From Trichaptum fuscoviolaceum (taxonomy: Eukaryota > Basidiomycota > Agaricomycetes > Hymenochaetales > Trichaptaceae), in contig CAJSYZ010000011.1 of assembly GCA_910574455.1 (NCBI GenBank), forward strand, positions 3,084,941 through 3,148,940: a stretch of DNA of 64,000 nt. The letters are read 5' to 3'. Within the stretch, counting starts at the first letter, position 1. The number at the start of each line of letters is the position of its first letter. This document shows positions 10,159 through 22,161 of the stretch, in pieces. The notes beneath the pieces are model-generated. The model had not been told where the DNA came from. It saw nothing but the letters and a program-made list of their open reading frames with translations, and ran no database searches. The position numbers and the translations under genes were made by a program.

Positions 10159-11524
10159 CTATATGGCAGTGAAAGCAGACTCCTCTTCTCCGAGGCTTCT
10201 CTTCCCTTTCTTTCCTTTCTTCCCTTTCTTTCCTCCACCTCCCCCAAATGGCTCTAAGGAGTCTGTGGGCTCATATGCAGCATTGGTGGTCACGGGAGTT
10301 GGTACAGATGGTTGTGTTCCGAACGAGAAATCTAGAGGAATAGATACATTGAATGCTGAATTCAATGTGTTACCTGGAGGAACAGATCCATCTGCTGGAC
10401 GAACAGGCAGTTGTTCCGTGTAGCAAACCGGTGATTTTGGTGGACTTTTTATCGGAGAAAGGTTGAAACTCCAACCCGATGGAGAACGAGGTGGAATATC
10501 CGCTGGAGTGTTCTCAATAGCGTCTTCTTCGCGCAGTTCTAGTCCACCATGTGGACTAGACGGGCTCGGGCGCGCACTCACGACAGGTGAAGGCCTTGGA
10601 GATTCATGGATATTCCGCAGTAACGTGTTCTTCTCCTGCTCAAATCTCGTCTTCTGGACTCTCTCGCGGAGATTGGCAAGTCGGACGACTGCGTCTAGAC
10701 CGAGCCTTTCACCCTCCGACTGGGAAATTGACTCCTCGCGTTCACCAATTGCGGCATACGCCTGTTCAAGCCAGCCGTAAGCAGGATCAATCTGATACTC
10801 GCGAGCCATCACTGCCTTATCGACGGGCTCGATATCAATCCTATCCAGTTTTCTGGTAGCCAACGCCTTGATCTTCGGGAACTGCCACAAATGTGCGAGC
10901 CGTAATATCGCAGTCCATTTCTCAAGCGGAGCGTCGTAATCATATTCGCTAGTCAAGAGGTTCAGTGGAAGGAGGGCCCAGATATGCGATGTCAACGTAC
11001 TTGTTGTAGAATAACCAGAGAAAGCTCTCAAACTCCTCTTGAGTAGCGTCTGATAAACGGATCGCGCATGAGTCCGAGGAGCCCATGACTTTCGCTCCGC
11101 TCGGTGCGGGTATCGAAAGCATGTCTTGGAACTTGAGCGACTCGCGGACAAAAAAATATCGATGCACTCGAAAAAGCTGCGCTCCTGCCTGCATAGTGAA
11201 CGAAAAGGCATCAAACGAGTTATCCATCATGATACATAATACCAGATATACCAGAAACACAATATCGCCGCTTGGGATATAATAGGCGGGATGCCTGGCG
11301 ATTGGCTCGATCTCGAGGTCAGAGGCTGCAGAGACCGCTCGAGATGGTGAGGTACGCGACATAGTGTTCCACTCTTCGCTGATATTGCTTGCACTTATGG
11401 TTGTTATAGACGATACCGGAGATGGAGTGTTAGGAGACTGTGTGAGAGGAGATATGGAGGGCTCCGAGGTGTCAATATAGCCAAGTCTGCGGGAGAGGAA
11501 GGCGTTGAAGATGGGTACCGCCAT
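10159..11524 (-). CDS. BTB/POZ domain protein
   Basis: Model: exons 11524-11252, 11188-11001 and 10948-10159, 416 residues. Introns are 63 and 52 bp; the first is a multiple of three and free of stops, so its retention would not break the frame. A Ser/Pro-rich N-terminus leads to the BTB fold: GDIVFL joined to AGAQLFRVHRYFFVRES, then SFLWLFYN, then the usual basidiomycete follow-on region (W, AILRLAHLWQFPKIKALA, a KLDRID segment). The C-terminus is low complexity and ends in a lysine-rich KKGKKGKKGKR tract that could be a nuclear signal. BTB domains dimerise and often act as adaptors for Cullin-3 ligases; the partner here is unknown. Such BTB genes are numerous in Agaricomycetes. Confidence 0.85.
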
Positions 11525-12437
11525 GAGCTACTCTCTAAACTGAAGGGTCTTATCTAGCCCATCGAAGAAGCTTTCAACCATGCCCGCTCCCCTTCACGTG
11601 TTGATGAGACCTTGTACACGATGAAAAGGCATTTCGGTGTCCTAGCTTCTGCACTGGCAGCAGGTTAGTGGGAAGAAGTTGAAGATATGACTGTCGGAAC
11701 GCTCTGAGTACGGGAATACTGATGCAAAGAGAATAACTCCACTTCTGATGTCAAGCAGGAAAGGGCATCTGAAATCCTTCAAGTTGTGGAGGTCACGGTC
11801 AACGTGAGGAAAGATCGGACTCTACCTGGTCTGCCAGTCAGGTTCGCGGACTTCGAAAGCATTGACCATAAACAGAACGCTGATCATTCACAAACTTAAA
11901 GCCATTTTCCTCCAAATGCACAATACACAATTAAATCTACAAATGTGCTCACTAGTCATTACAGACGATGTGGTAATAATATGTATATCCTCATGCATGC
12001 CAGATTAATCCAATCTGCTGTGGTGATCGTGCATGCATCACATCTTTCTCCTTCATGCCGACTGTATTTCCCATGTACCCATTTTAGTACCAAGGGCTCC
12101 CTCGCCACGCTCATAAGGGCGCAAAGAGGTGAGTTGGAAGTTCATAGAACTGTATTGCTCCTTTTTTTCCAGAAAAGAAGCTTCATGAAGGTTCAGAATG
12201 ACTCTGACGGATAGATTTGAGTGGAGGACTCTCTGAATGCTTAGCGACAATAGATTCGTCAGTGCTATGTGGTTTGGCCGAGTACCTAGCACAACATATC
12301 ATACCTGACGGCAGCAGCCTGCATTCAAGTTGATGATTTAGTAGGGGTGTGTAGAGTATGGCGTGTGACGACGTACAATCGGTGCGCTCATGAGCGTAAC
12401 AACATTAATCAGTGAGCTCACTGAGAACCCAATTCTG
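11525..12437. other. Intergenic, no gene recognised
   Basis: Upstream of the BTB gene and downstream of the DUF6533 gene. Short ORFs here have no recognisable content. No repeat stands out. Confidence 0.5.
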
Positions 12438-13504
12438 TCACTCTTGATCGTTGATGATGCGAATTAGACTCATCATACCAAACGAGAATAGAAAATAGAT
12501 TATGCCTGTTTCGTCAAAGAACATATTATTCTCCTTGAGGTGTATAGACTTACTGTCTCTGTAAAGCAGCTTAAGCAGCGACCTTCTGCTTGCTTCACCT
12601 GGGCTCTTGTTTATCAACAATGACAGGTTATTCTGGAGTTGTAAGCACCTTGAGTATATGCCTTGATAAGTGTCAATGTTATGATGACTAGAAACGAGAA
12701 TCAACAGGGACGTAAAGCCATGCAAACTGCTTCGTACCGAATTCAAACCCTAAAAGTAGCGTAAGAGGGATCCACTGTGTATTACTGGCTTTTGTGGGTA
12801 TACACCTATGAAAGATCGGATCTAATATGACTACGCAGTCACCATGCATTTAGTCACGTTCTGTGAGCTTTGGGGAAACGGAAAACTGACAGTGTATGAT
12901 CTTGACTTGTGAGTAAAGGCTTGCTAATAAAGCACCACACATGACCTTTTACTGGTTATGAATACTAGACTTGCATCTGTCGACTATGTGACATGGCTCA
13001 CTATTGAGAACGTGGGCAAGAACACACGCATGGATCGAGATTCTCTTCCATAAAGCGCCCGAATACGAATCACCATGATCACTGTCAAGGTAAGAAGATT
13101 TTTTCATTAAAACATAATTTAAATCTTACATTCCGCGGTTAAGAATCCTGCATAGATCAAGACTAACCACACAACATCGGTAATCATTATTTTGCTTCCT
13201 TTTCCTTTTGAGCAAGGCCATAACTCACATGTTTGAGATTGAAGGAGTTGGCGACATATCTGCATTGCGGTATTTGTTAGCATTATCAAGAGAACCATGA
13301 GCTCGGAAGTGGGACATACATTTGGACGTAAGCCCCGTTTAAAACAAACTTTGATGGGTAAAGCAAATGTTTGTTAAGAGGGCGCAATTATCATGACTTC
13401 CACGCACAGATAATTGTGATTAAACAGTCTGTGAATGCGAGATATCGAGTGATAAGATAGAGCACCTTAACGAAACTCCACTTTTCGTTCCAAATGTATT
13501 GCAC
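12438..13504 (-). CDS. DUF6533-type integral membrane protein, 5' end unresolved, possibly decayed
   Basis: Three pieces match the basidiomycete DUF6533 membrane family. Exon 13504-13408 encodes QYIWNEKWSFVKVLYLITRY. An exon ending at 13130 encodes VVWLVLIYAGFLTAE and splices with a clean GTAAGA...CAG intron to 13081-13002 (LIMVIRIRALYGRES). A C-terminal part (LLKLLYRD, then after a GTAAGT...CAG intron IIYFLFSFGMMSLIRII) ends at the stop at 12438. These correspond to TM1-2 entry, the RxYALxGR-like motif after TM4, and the last helix with its preceding LLxRD. The middle exon between 13407 and 13200 and the first exon (before 13504) did not resolve into one clean frame, so the gene may be degenerate. 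Function of the family is unknown. Confidence 0.55.
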
Positions 13505-14665
13505 CTGTTAGTAAAGTCGGCAGAAGATCGGTACATACATTCACCGACTAGTCTAAGGAAAACAATACTTCACTCGGCAAGGTCATAAAGCAGTCAACCG
13601 CCTAATTATTAAATCAACTATACGGTCTCGTAGAGGTTTACTAACGGATTAACTCACCAGAAGCGTCAAAGAAGATACTGGCCCAAAATATACGTCAGGT
13701 CAAATCACAGTTGAACGGTCTCTACTTACCGTTTATACTCTGTTCAAGTTCAAGTTCAAGTTGCAAAAGTACCGCGTGAGCGCCCTGAGTATAGCCAAAT
13801 ACGTACCCGAAGGCATACCTTCTGTACCTGATCATAGCGAAGGGCTTCTTCTATGATAGAAAGAATGAAGGACATGCTTGAAGCGACGCCAAGGATCTCA
13901 AGGGAGGAAAAGCGAAGAACAATGATACCGCTAGCATTGCCCGTCTCTTATAGCCTGGAAGCTCTTTCTTCTTCTCATCCCTTCGACGATTATAGACGAC
14001 CGGATGTATCCATTTTGGTTCTGGTCTCGTTAACGTTACAGATGTTAGTGAACGTTGCTCCCAGGCCAATCTGCCGACAAAAATCAATAGCTCAGACCCA
14101 CTGCTTCCCATCCTCAAAATTCCGTCACCTCGTTTCATTGGTTCATCACGCCCACTGACAGTAAGAGAACCGAGGAGAAGGTATTGAATGGTGAGAAGGC
14201 AAGATGCTAAACTTCAACGCCGCTGCATACGAATGGACAGGGCGTACGACGCACGACTGTAGTGTCGGCACCCTAGACTTGCCGGCGGAGTCGACTCGGA
14301 GTCGGCAACTTGAATGAGCGGAGGTTAAATATCATCACAGCCTGATCCTGAGACGGAGGCATCATGCCAGTGTGCTGATTCGCGCCACACAATCTTCCTT
14401 CCCATCTGCTTGGAACTAAGAGACAGAGGTGAAGCAGAAAAAGAAGATACGTACGTACCTTCAGGTGCCAATGAGAGCAATTGTGCCTGAGAAGAAAAAC
14501 CCATACGTAGAATTCATTGCGCTCCGAATGTATGTATAGTCACATCAAACCAAAATCATGAAAAAGTCGGATATCTGCTGCGATTGCATTCATGTGTTCA
14601 TGAATAAGTGAAGATTGCTCCGTAAGTGGGTGTTTCACAATAAAGGAACTGCAAGCACCGACCGC
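13505..14665. other. Intergenic or 5' part of the DUF6533 gene; triple TTCAAG repeat
   Basis: The first exon(s) of the minus-strand DUF6533 gene should lie at the left side of this stretch, but I could not fix them. 13743-13762 holds three tandem TTCAAG units. I searched both strands for short ORFs ending in a CaaX box, as expected for pheromone precursors next to STE3 genes, and found none. Confidence 0.4.
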
Positions 14666-15933
14666 TTATACTACAGAGACCGATGAATCACGACTTGGAA
14701 CGGCAGCGAAGAATGGTTGAAGATTTGACATCGCTAGTGATTCATCCGTCTTTGTCCCGAGTAGACGACAGGCAGATCGGACTAGTTGGCGGTAGCGATT
14801 ACGGGCCTCGGCATGCAGTCCGAAGAGTATGAAGAAGGATAATGCACAGCAAACGTAAGAATACTGGTGCCATTTGATACCAAAGATATACCAAAATCCG
14901 AATGTTTTCCACTCTGCCGTTTGGTACTGTGGGATTTCCCGCCATTTCGGCGAGTGGATGGTCTTCCATCCTGGCCAGAAGACATCGGGGCCTTGAAGAA
15001 ACGGTTGAACGAGGGCGAAAACATTGCACGGAAATAAGACAACGACCTCGAGGAAACCCATTGTCGCAGTCCGTCTATAATCTCTGAGGGATATGTTTCG
15101 GTCGTGCTCGATTAGTTGAATTATTTCCTTTTTGTGTCTGTAGTATGACAGCATGGCCTTCGCTAGTAATACAAGATTCAATCTCAGTTAGTGCAGTAGC
15201 TTATATCAACTTACGACAATAATATACAGCTGATATGCCGGACATTAGAGTTGGAAGGAGATCTCGCATAAGTGTTGCAAGGCCGGCAGATGCAGTGCTT
15301 TGACTACAGCCAAATTCTTCAATGATAATGTATCTTCGATTTTGGCCAATGTAATCTTGAGCAAAGTTTTAGTTAATCGGTTCGAGAGCGGTTAGGTATA
15401 GAATGGCTCTTACAGAAGATCAGGTTTGCCAGAGGCAGAATGACACAGATTGTAAGGTCAAAGAGTAGTTGAGATTGTTTCTGCAGTGTCAACAACTTCA
15501 GCCACAAAGGATGCAGAAGGTGTATACCTTCCCTACTAACCTCTTGGTAGCTCGTTGAGACTGAATGTAAACGAGTAATTATATATAACCGTCGGGTTAA
15601 GGCTAGACAGCTTGCCGGAAGAGCATTCTTGCAAGCAACCAGTAAGTGGGTCGCTAAGGTGGAGCACTGTAAATCACATATACACAGATGTATACCTCTC
15701 AAATACTATCAGCATCACTCACATATATCGCACCACGCCGGCGCCATGTCATCCGCGTTATCTGACCAAATTATGGCATTGACTGCGACGCAGAGACATA
15801 TAATGGCCGCCGACACTACGCCCGCAACAAGTGCTACATTCCAAGTCTTGAAGGTTCTTGTTACTACCGGAAGGAGTCCGAGTAGCATTGCAAGAAGGTT
15901 GACGAGGGGGACAAGCGGATATGTGAAGTCCAT
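14666..15933 (-). CDS. STE3-type pheromone receptor (GPCR), copy 1
   Basis: Model: exons 15933-15723, 15653-15541, 15480-15414, 15355-15215 and 15162-14666, 342 residues, four introns of 52-69 bp. Family signatures are TM1 YPLVPLVNLLAM, a TM2 segment starting WNVALVAG, the motif WCDISTH before TM3, NALPASCLALTRRLY after TM3, TM5 near TLMSGISAVYY, and the loop FWPGWKTIH leading to FGFWYIF. TM7 ends FGLHAEAR. STE3 receptors bind farnesylated lipopeptide pheromones and signal through a heterotrimeric G protein to the mating MAPK cascade. The cytoplasmic tail is short, about 45 residues. Its twin at 16453-17689 has the same exon lengths. It may be a mating-type B receptor or a non-mating paralogue; the sequence alone does not decide. 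Confidence 0.9.
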
Positions 15934-16452
15934 GCTATACTTTGCTATCAAATCGAAGAGAGCCTGACAACCAGGTACTTAAAGAACTGGTTTGCATGTA
16001 TGAAGGTATGAGGCCCCACAGCACAGAATCCCGCGCATTTTGCATACCGAGATGCGAGCACAGGCATGAGGGTGAGGAGTCGGTATGTGTCTGTAAGACT
16101 GCTATTTCGAACAAGGTAGATGGGAGTAGTTCAATGACTTGAATGCACGCTCTTGCGATCGTTGATCGAATTTCGGCAAAGATAACTATTCCAGGTCATT
16201 ATATATCCATAACAAAATTATAAAGCACAAACACTTACAAACTCATGAACCTGACGTAGTAGAAATCTCGAATCAGTGACTATACGGGGAGCTGATGAAC
16301 AAAGTACCGAGCACCGCTGGCTGTGCTGGATCCGGAATTGATGCGGAGCTGCTGGGGCCTCAGGCTGCGGAGTACTGAGTAAGTAATGACCACTGATGGA
16401 TATAATTGTGCACTGCTCGAAGACATTACACAGCGGTACCGTACACGTAGAT
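15934..16452. other. Spacer between the two STE3 genes
   Basis: 519 bp holding the copy-1 promoter and the copy-2 3' end. No CaaX-ending small ORF was found. The nearest pattern, C-M-K-V near 16000, is not a credible prenylation box. Confidence 0.5.
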
Positions 16453-17689
16453 TCATTGCACCTCCGATGACTCAAGGTCTGGATTCGCAGCAACAAAAGA
16501 TGCAAAATTGGTATCCGTCTGCGCTGGTTTATCTGTTGACTTCCCAAAAAATCGATAGATAGACCGAAATGACCGTTGGTAATTATCTCGAGCTTCCGCA
16601 TGCAAACCAAAGAGTAGGAAAAACGAGACGGCATAAGCAGCGGAACCCCATTCGTGCCATTTGATGTTGAAGATATACCAAAAGCCAAATGTCTCCCACT
16701 CTGCTGTTGGATACTGTGGAATCGTCCACCATTCCGCTGAATGGATAGTCTTCCACCCCGGCCAGAAGATAGGGGTGCCCTGCAGGAACGGCCTGACGAG
16801 GAGGAGAATGTTGGAGGGAAATAAAATTGCAACTTGCATGATGCTCATCGTAGATGCTCGAATAAAGGCCGAACGTGAGATATACCGATCGCGCACAAAT
16901 AGTTGATTAAGCTCCTTTCTACGTTCGTAGTACGATCGTAGAATTCTCGCTGTCGAATACTAGGTTTATTTAGTGTCAGAAGCTAGGATAGGCGTACTCA
17001 CGACAGTAGTAAACAGCGGAAATGCTGGACGTTAAGAAGGGGAGGAGACCTGGCAAAACAGAAGGAAGACCTGCAGATGCAGTGCTACGACCACATCCAT
17101 ATTCTTCAATAATAACATATCGACGGCTTTGGCCGATAAAATCTATCGGAAATTCGGTTACTTCGGGATGTGACTGGTAATTGATTAGTCCTTACAGAAG
17201 ACTAAATTTGCCAGAGGCAAAGCAACACATATTGTGAGGTCGAAGAGTAACTGGGAACGCCTCTGAGATGGAAATCAGATACCAATAGTGCAGTATGAGT
17301 TGACTATGCTGACCTCTCGGTGATTAGATGACATTGACTTGAGGCGCGTAATCTTGAACAGTTGTCGAGTTAATACGAAGCTACTTGCTGGAAGAGCATC
17401 CCCGCATGCCACCATTACATGGGTAGCTGAAAAATCGATAATGAGCATCTGATGTTTATTGAAATGAGGCTCACTCACATATATCACACCATACCGGTGC
17501 GCTGTCAACCACATTGTTCGACCATATAATAGTATTGATCGCAATACATAGACACGTGATAGCCGCTGACACTGCACCGACAGCAAGGCCTATGTTCCAT
17601 GACTTGAAGTTTCTTGTTGCCACTAGTATAAGTCCAAGAATCATTGCGAGAAGATTGATAATGGGGACGAGAGGATATGTGGGGTCCAT
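16453..17689 (-). CDS. STE3-type pheromone receptor (GPCR), copy 2
   Basis: Model: exons 17689-17479, 17426-17314, 17262-17196, 17142-17002 and 16949-16453, 342 residues. Exon lengths (211, 113, 67, 141, 497 nt) equal those of copy 1 exactly; introns are 51-53 bp and differ in sequence. The same landmarks are present: YPLVPIINLLAMILGL, VWCDISTHVMVACG, ALPASSFVLTRQLF, FIGQSRRYVIIEEYGCG, FWPGWKTIH, FGFWYIFNIKW and FGLHAEAR. It is a tandem duplicate of copy 1 in the same orientation, clearly diverged in loops and tail, so the two could recognise different ligands. No pheromone gene is visible on either side. Confidence 0.9.
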
Positions 17690-17917
17690 ATTGTTTGTTC
17701 GTGCGTGATTTAATTCATGCCTACGATCCTTTCTCCTGGTCTTTTAAGATAATCTTCATGAGCATGTGTGAAAATATCAGTTAGGTGGTGGAGCCATGCT
17801 CTTCTCACCATCATCTCCTGTTCTGTAAAACGCAATGGAAGTAAAGCTATTCCTGTGGCCGATCCATATATATGTATGTTTCATAAACTCCGACTCGAAC
17901 AATTCAAATGAGATGGA

Positions 17918-18648
17918 TCAGTCAGATGGCTCGCCACTAACAGCAAATACTGATCGTTGCTCTTCAATGTACCTAAGTACGAATTTTGTTATAGTATATT
18001 TGAAATAGAATTGAGTCTCACCTGAACAAATCATCTAGCGCATCCTCTGTTCAGTATATCCATAAATCTGACGTATTGATCTTTCCCCGAAAGTAGATAA
18101 AGACGGGAATCAACGAAGGAGGAAGATGAACAGAAGGGCCGAGAGCACCACTGATCCGGACTCAGTCGCTAATAGGATGCCCATGTGCTGTGGAGTCAGC
18201 GCCCAGTCTGAGGAGAGTCTATGTATACAGTATTAAATACAAATATTTCTGGCTACAGGTAAGTGGGGATACAACTTACAAGGGCTTGTAATGCACTGCA
18301 AGGAACCACCTTACAAAAAGATCACCGGTCAACCGTCAAGGTTTGCCGACGAATTTCTTGAGCGGCTAGTTCAATGCACTGTCGCGTCATCCTGTACCAG
18401 TGCAGGTCTGATAAGTATGAGTAGCTAAAGATATCGAACACTGTAAAACTCTGAGAAAGGGTCAAGGTCAAGAAGAGACCATCAGCCACAATCCTGAGAT
18501 TCAAGACTTTCAAGTTCGAACACCCGACGGAGGCCGTGGGAATTGGGCTCAGCCTGAGGCTAACTTGAAGGCTGGTGACACGTCGGTCGGTCGCGAGCCG
18601 CGACGCGCTCGGCCGTCGACCTCTCATTATTGAAATCTCTCCTTTCAC
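17918..18648 (-). pseudogene. Unrecognised spliced membrane-protein gene, probably broken
   Basis: Several coding-like blocks lie in order on the minus strand: a Ser/Arg N-terminus with TVFDIFSYSYLSDLHWYRM (18648-18322), DLFVRWFLAVHYKPL, then after a GTAAGT...CAG intron ALTPQHMGILLATESGSVVL leading into a hydrophobic helix, and finally ALDDLF spliced by a clean 49 bp intron (17973-18021) to YIEEQRSVFAVSGEPSD and a stop at 17918. The blocks do not join in one frame: VDR to GDLF needs a one-base shift, and the next junction is also out of phase. I read this as a decayed gene or one with a missed intron. One membrane helix is likely; the family was not recognised. Confidence 0.35.
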
Positions 18649-18739
18649 CCACCACCTTTAGGACTTGCTCAGGTCTCTGTGCTACATAACAAGCCGATAG
18701 AAATCATCCGGTCGACAAAAGTAACACTCTTGCGCTTAC

Positions 18740-20163
18740 TTGTGGATGCCTCTGCCAATCTTTGTGAATTTACTAGGAAAATACTACAATGCTGCATCAG
18801 AGTATTATCTCCCTTCAATAGTATTTATTGTCTCTGTTGTTGTCTTGAACACAATTTCCCAAGGCAGGAAGACTAATAGAGATCGAGATCTCCATGGCCG
18901 TGTCATACTCCTCACGGTACGTACATTATTGCCTATATTATTATACATTGTTTATCTTTGTCTATTGCAAATAACAGGGAGGATTCACTTCCACAGGGCT
19001 TACACTCATGGAGGCACTGTGCCGAAGAGGAGCTCATATAATAGCCCTTACAAAGGATCCAATCGATACACCGCAAGTCGAGCTCGTAATCGACGCGTTG
19101 CGAGAAACAACGAACAACACTCAGATTTTTGCTGAGCAATGCGATATCCTGTCGGCGTCCTCTGTCCGAGAATTTTGCACCAAGTTTCTAACAGGAAACG
19201 AACACAGAATCGATGCCATAATCTTTAGCCATGAATACGAACATATTGGGCCTGCTTTCGCTTCAGCAGACGAAAAACATGCTTGCGAAGATCGCAGGGC
19301 AGCTGCGAGCGACGGCACTTTCCTGATGACGACGCTCCTCCTCCCAACACTTCTTGTCGCGCCTCCAGAGCGGGACATACGTATCATTAACGTCGTCAAC
19401 CCATTTTATGCCGCTGCCGTTCCTTTCTTCCCTAATCCGCCTCCTGCACGTGCTGGCCACTTTGCGCGCGAAGGATATCGTGCACTCCGGACCATCATTC
19501 TCTCAAGACACTTGCAACGCGTATTCGATGCCATGCCGTCCGCACCAGCTCCGAATCCTGATGCAGCAGGCGCAGCTCTATCGAGCAACAAAATACAAAA
19601 ATCCAATATCGTCGCTGTGTCAGTGACTCCGGGTTTCAGTAGACAAAACACCATTGGTCCGCTACTGCGTTCTGACAATTCCTCTCCTGAGTTCTCTCTT
19701 CTCGGGCTCCTCACGTAAGTCTTCTTCCAAGAGCCAGTCCGTATCCAATCTAACTCTTCAGATAAAATATAGTTATTTATTGCTATTGCCTATTCTAAGA
19801 ATATTCGCGAAGACACCGCCAAACGCAATTCAATCCATTTTGCATGTGTTGTTTCTTCCTACCCCGTTCAAGCGTGCACAAATGGTAGTCGATGGCGATG
19901 GAAAAGTCAAGGACGACGACGATCTCCCAGAAGAAGTCTTGAGACCTGGTGCGCTATATAGGGACTGCGCTGTTATTCGAATCAATGTGCGGAAACCTGA
20001 GGTACCTCTTGACGAAGGACAAGCCGAAAAGAAAATAACTGACGATGGAGAGTACGGAGGGGAAGTGATGGGTAGGCTTGTATGGGAGAATTACGAGACG
20101 TCCCTGAAGTATAGGGAGAAGGACGAGGGATCCAAAACTAATTCGGAGAAAAAGAAGCAATAG
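18740..20163 (+). CDS. Membrane-anchored SDR-like (short-chain dehydrogenase/reductase) protein
   Basis: Model: exons 18740-18916, 18978-19714 and 19773-20163, 434 residues, introns 61 and 58 bp. The N-terminus has a hydrophobic anchor (YLPSIVFIVSVVVLN) followed by HGRVILLTGGFTSTGLTLMEAL, a Rossmann start with a TGGxxxxG-like nucleotide loop, then RRGAHIIALTKDP, as in SDR enzymes. A later INVVNPFYAA strand and an REGYRALRTIILSRHLQR helix occupy the usual catalytic region, but I do not see a clear YxxxK with preceding Ser. Catalysis is therefore uncertain. The C-terminus is charged and ends in a Lys/Gln tract. It resembles fungal membrane SDR-like proteins such as yeast Pbr1 in layout, a tentative link. 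Confidence 0.75.
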
Positions 20164-20306
20164 AAACGATAGTGATAGATTATAGTACCTTCCTAACTTT
20201 AATATTGCATTCGCACTTAATTCAAAGCACATTCTTCAACAAGCTTGAGAACTTCTAGCATGGAGTGGGGCAGAAATAATAGAGTTTCATTAAAAACCCC
20301 AGTAGT

Positions 20307-22161
20307 CTACTTAGGACTGGATGGTGGGGGTGAGCTAACTTTGCTACCGGGACCATCCTGAACAGGAACTACAACATCACCGGATCCTCCTTGCGACTGT
20401 GCTTGGGGAGGCGGAGGCGGAGGAGCACCGGTGAGAGAACCAAGGACAGATAGCAAATTTCCAGACATCTGGGCCGCCGCGGCTTGGCGATCCTCCTCGA
20501 GAAGCTTGTCGAAGTGCGCCTTATTATCCTGGATATACTTTTGCTCCTCGAGGTATTGACGTTGAGCTTCCAGGCGCTTTTGTTCCAGATAGGTCAGAGG
20601 CTCGGGAGAGTGCGATGCCTGTGATACCACGGGTCAGTATGGAAGACGGAAGAGGTGAAGGAGATGATAGACAAAGAGACAAAGAGGCGCAGAGAAACTG
20701 ACCGGAGCCTGTCCGCCAAAGAGACTACTGAGCGTTAAACCGCCTCCCGCGACCTTCGCCTTTCCACTCTTTCGCCATTCCTCAAGGAACTTCTGCTTCG
20801 CTTCCGCTTCCTGCTTCGCATACTCCACGGGGATGTTTTTCCCGTGGTACTTCTCTATGATCGGTCGTACGTCCGCGGGCTTGTATATCGCGATAGCTGT
20901 TCGACAGGACGATTAATCAGTATCAGCGGTCTCTTTAAACCAGAGCACGTTGGGGAGCGACGCACATTCGAGGAACGGGATCATGGCGATGAGTCCTTTA
21001 TCGCGAGAGTCGCCCTCCCACTTGGGCACAATGATGGCGTTCTCGGGCTGAAGAGACACATGGTCTGGATGTGTGTCGAGTATGATGACTTTGGAGAGGT
21101 CACGGTTGAGATATGATAGGTCCTTCTTGACTGACCCATTTATAGACCGTGTCGATTCTCTAAATAATTTATATGTAATGAAGAAATTATATGGGTCCAG
21201 CTTTTCGAGTATGGGCATTGCAGTCTGGGCATAATTATTCAGCTATGAGAGACCGTTGGCCAAGAAGCCAAGCTAAAGGACGTACGTAGTGGTTTTGTGT
21301 AGTGAAAATTACGATCTCATAAAATTGCGATAAATATCCAAGGAAATAGTCGACGCCTGGGCGTTTAGCTGTGCGCCAGCCATTTTTGCGCTGTGAAAAC
21401 TCTTTAGTATTTACCAGAGATGAAAGGAGGCATGTACTTACATCCCAGGTCGACGTTACAAGCAGGTCATCGATAGATAGTAGCAACGTGTAAGGTTTCT
21501 GGTAAGGAGGTACAGGAGCAGGGAGGAGTTCTTCCCATGAGGGCTTGTTGAAGTACTGCAAAAGCAAATACAGCTCAGACGCCGTTCGATTTGAAAGAAA
21601 GCGATACGCACATCGAATAAGCTCGTGAAGCGTTCCTTTGTCCTACCCATGCGAGTAGCAGGCGCATCTTCTCGTTTCTGACAATCCTCAGTAAAATGAA
21701 CTCGGACGTGAGACAGCTAAGCTCACTAATCGTTTCTCCCTCAACTCATCATCCTCCCACTCACGACCGATGTAGAAGACCCCAGCGATCGCTCCAAGTC
21801 CCATCAAAGCCAGAGTCGCCCGACTCATGGCCCTCCGTTTCCGCTCAATACTGGATAACGAGTCTTTCGAAGATTTCGCCCCGGTTCGTTGCGGTTGCTC
21901 ATGTTGATCCTCCTGCTCCGCTAACGGAGAGAAATCAAGGCTCAGAGATGCTGGAGAGGGAGGAAGCGTCTCTGCTTTTACATCAGTAGCTTCCTCAGAT
22001 GTGTTTGCAGCAGATTTTCCTCCTTCACGAGTCCTTGAAGGACCTGCAGATTTGCCCTTAGATGAAGAGGAAGGTGGAGGATGGGTAGCAAAACATCGTG
22101 AATAGTTTGGCAGCGTTCTCTGTACAGAGGGAAGCGTTCTTCGTAAAAGCAGGCTTTGCAT
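20307..22161 (-). CDS. TIM50: Mitochondrial import inner membrane translocase subunit Tim50
   Basis: Model: exons 22161-21727, 21677-21612, 21555-21442, 21390-21286, 21242-20966, 20896-20703 and 20618-20307, 500 residues, all phases consistent. The N-terminus is Arg/Ser-rich, a mitochondrial presequence ([17 protein letters not shown]). A single membrane helix near residues 115-130 ([17 protein letters not shown]) is followed by the intermembrane-space FCP1-like domain: [16 protein letters not shown], then [27 protein letters not shown], and [23 protein letters not shown]. As in other Tim50 proteins, the phosphatase DxDxT signature is degenerate. Tim50 is the presequence receptor of the TIM23 complex. 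The C-terminus is Gln/Glu-rich coiled coil with a Pro-rich tail. Length suits the family. Confidence 0.95.

Noticed and set aside
13270..13284. Plus-strand codons C-G-I-C-stop
   Set aside because: No upstream start codon in frame and Gly at the first aliphatic position.
14144..14230. Minus-strand short ORF ending C-Q-W-A
   Set aside because: Positions two and three are not aliphatic, and I found no in-frame start codon, so it is not a credible pheromone precursor.
17702..17713. Cys-Val-Ile-stop upstream of STE3 copy 2, resembling a pheromone CaaX end
   Set aside because: Only two residues follow the Cys before the stop, so there is no full CaaX box, and no Met-started ORF with pheromone features precedes it.
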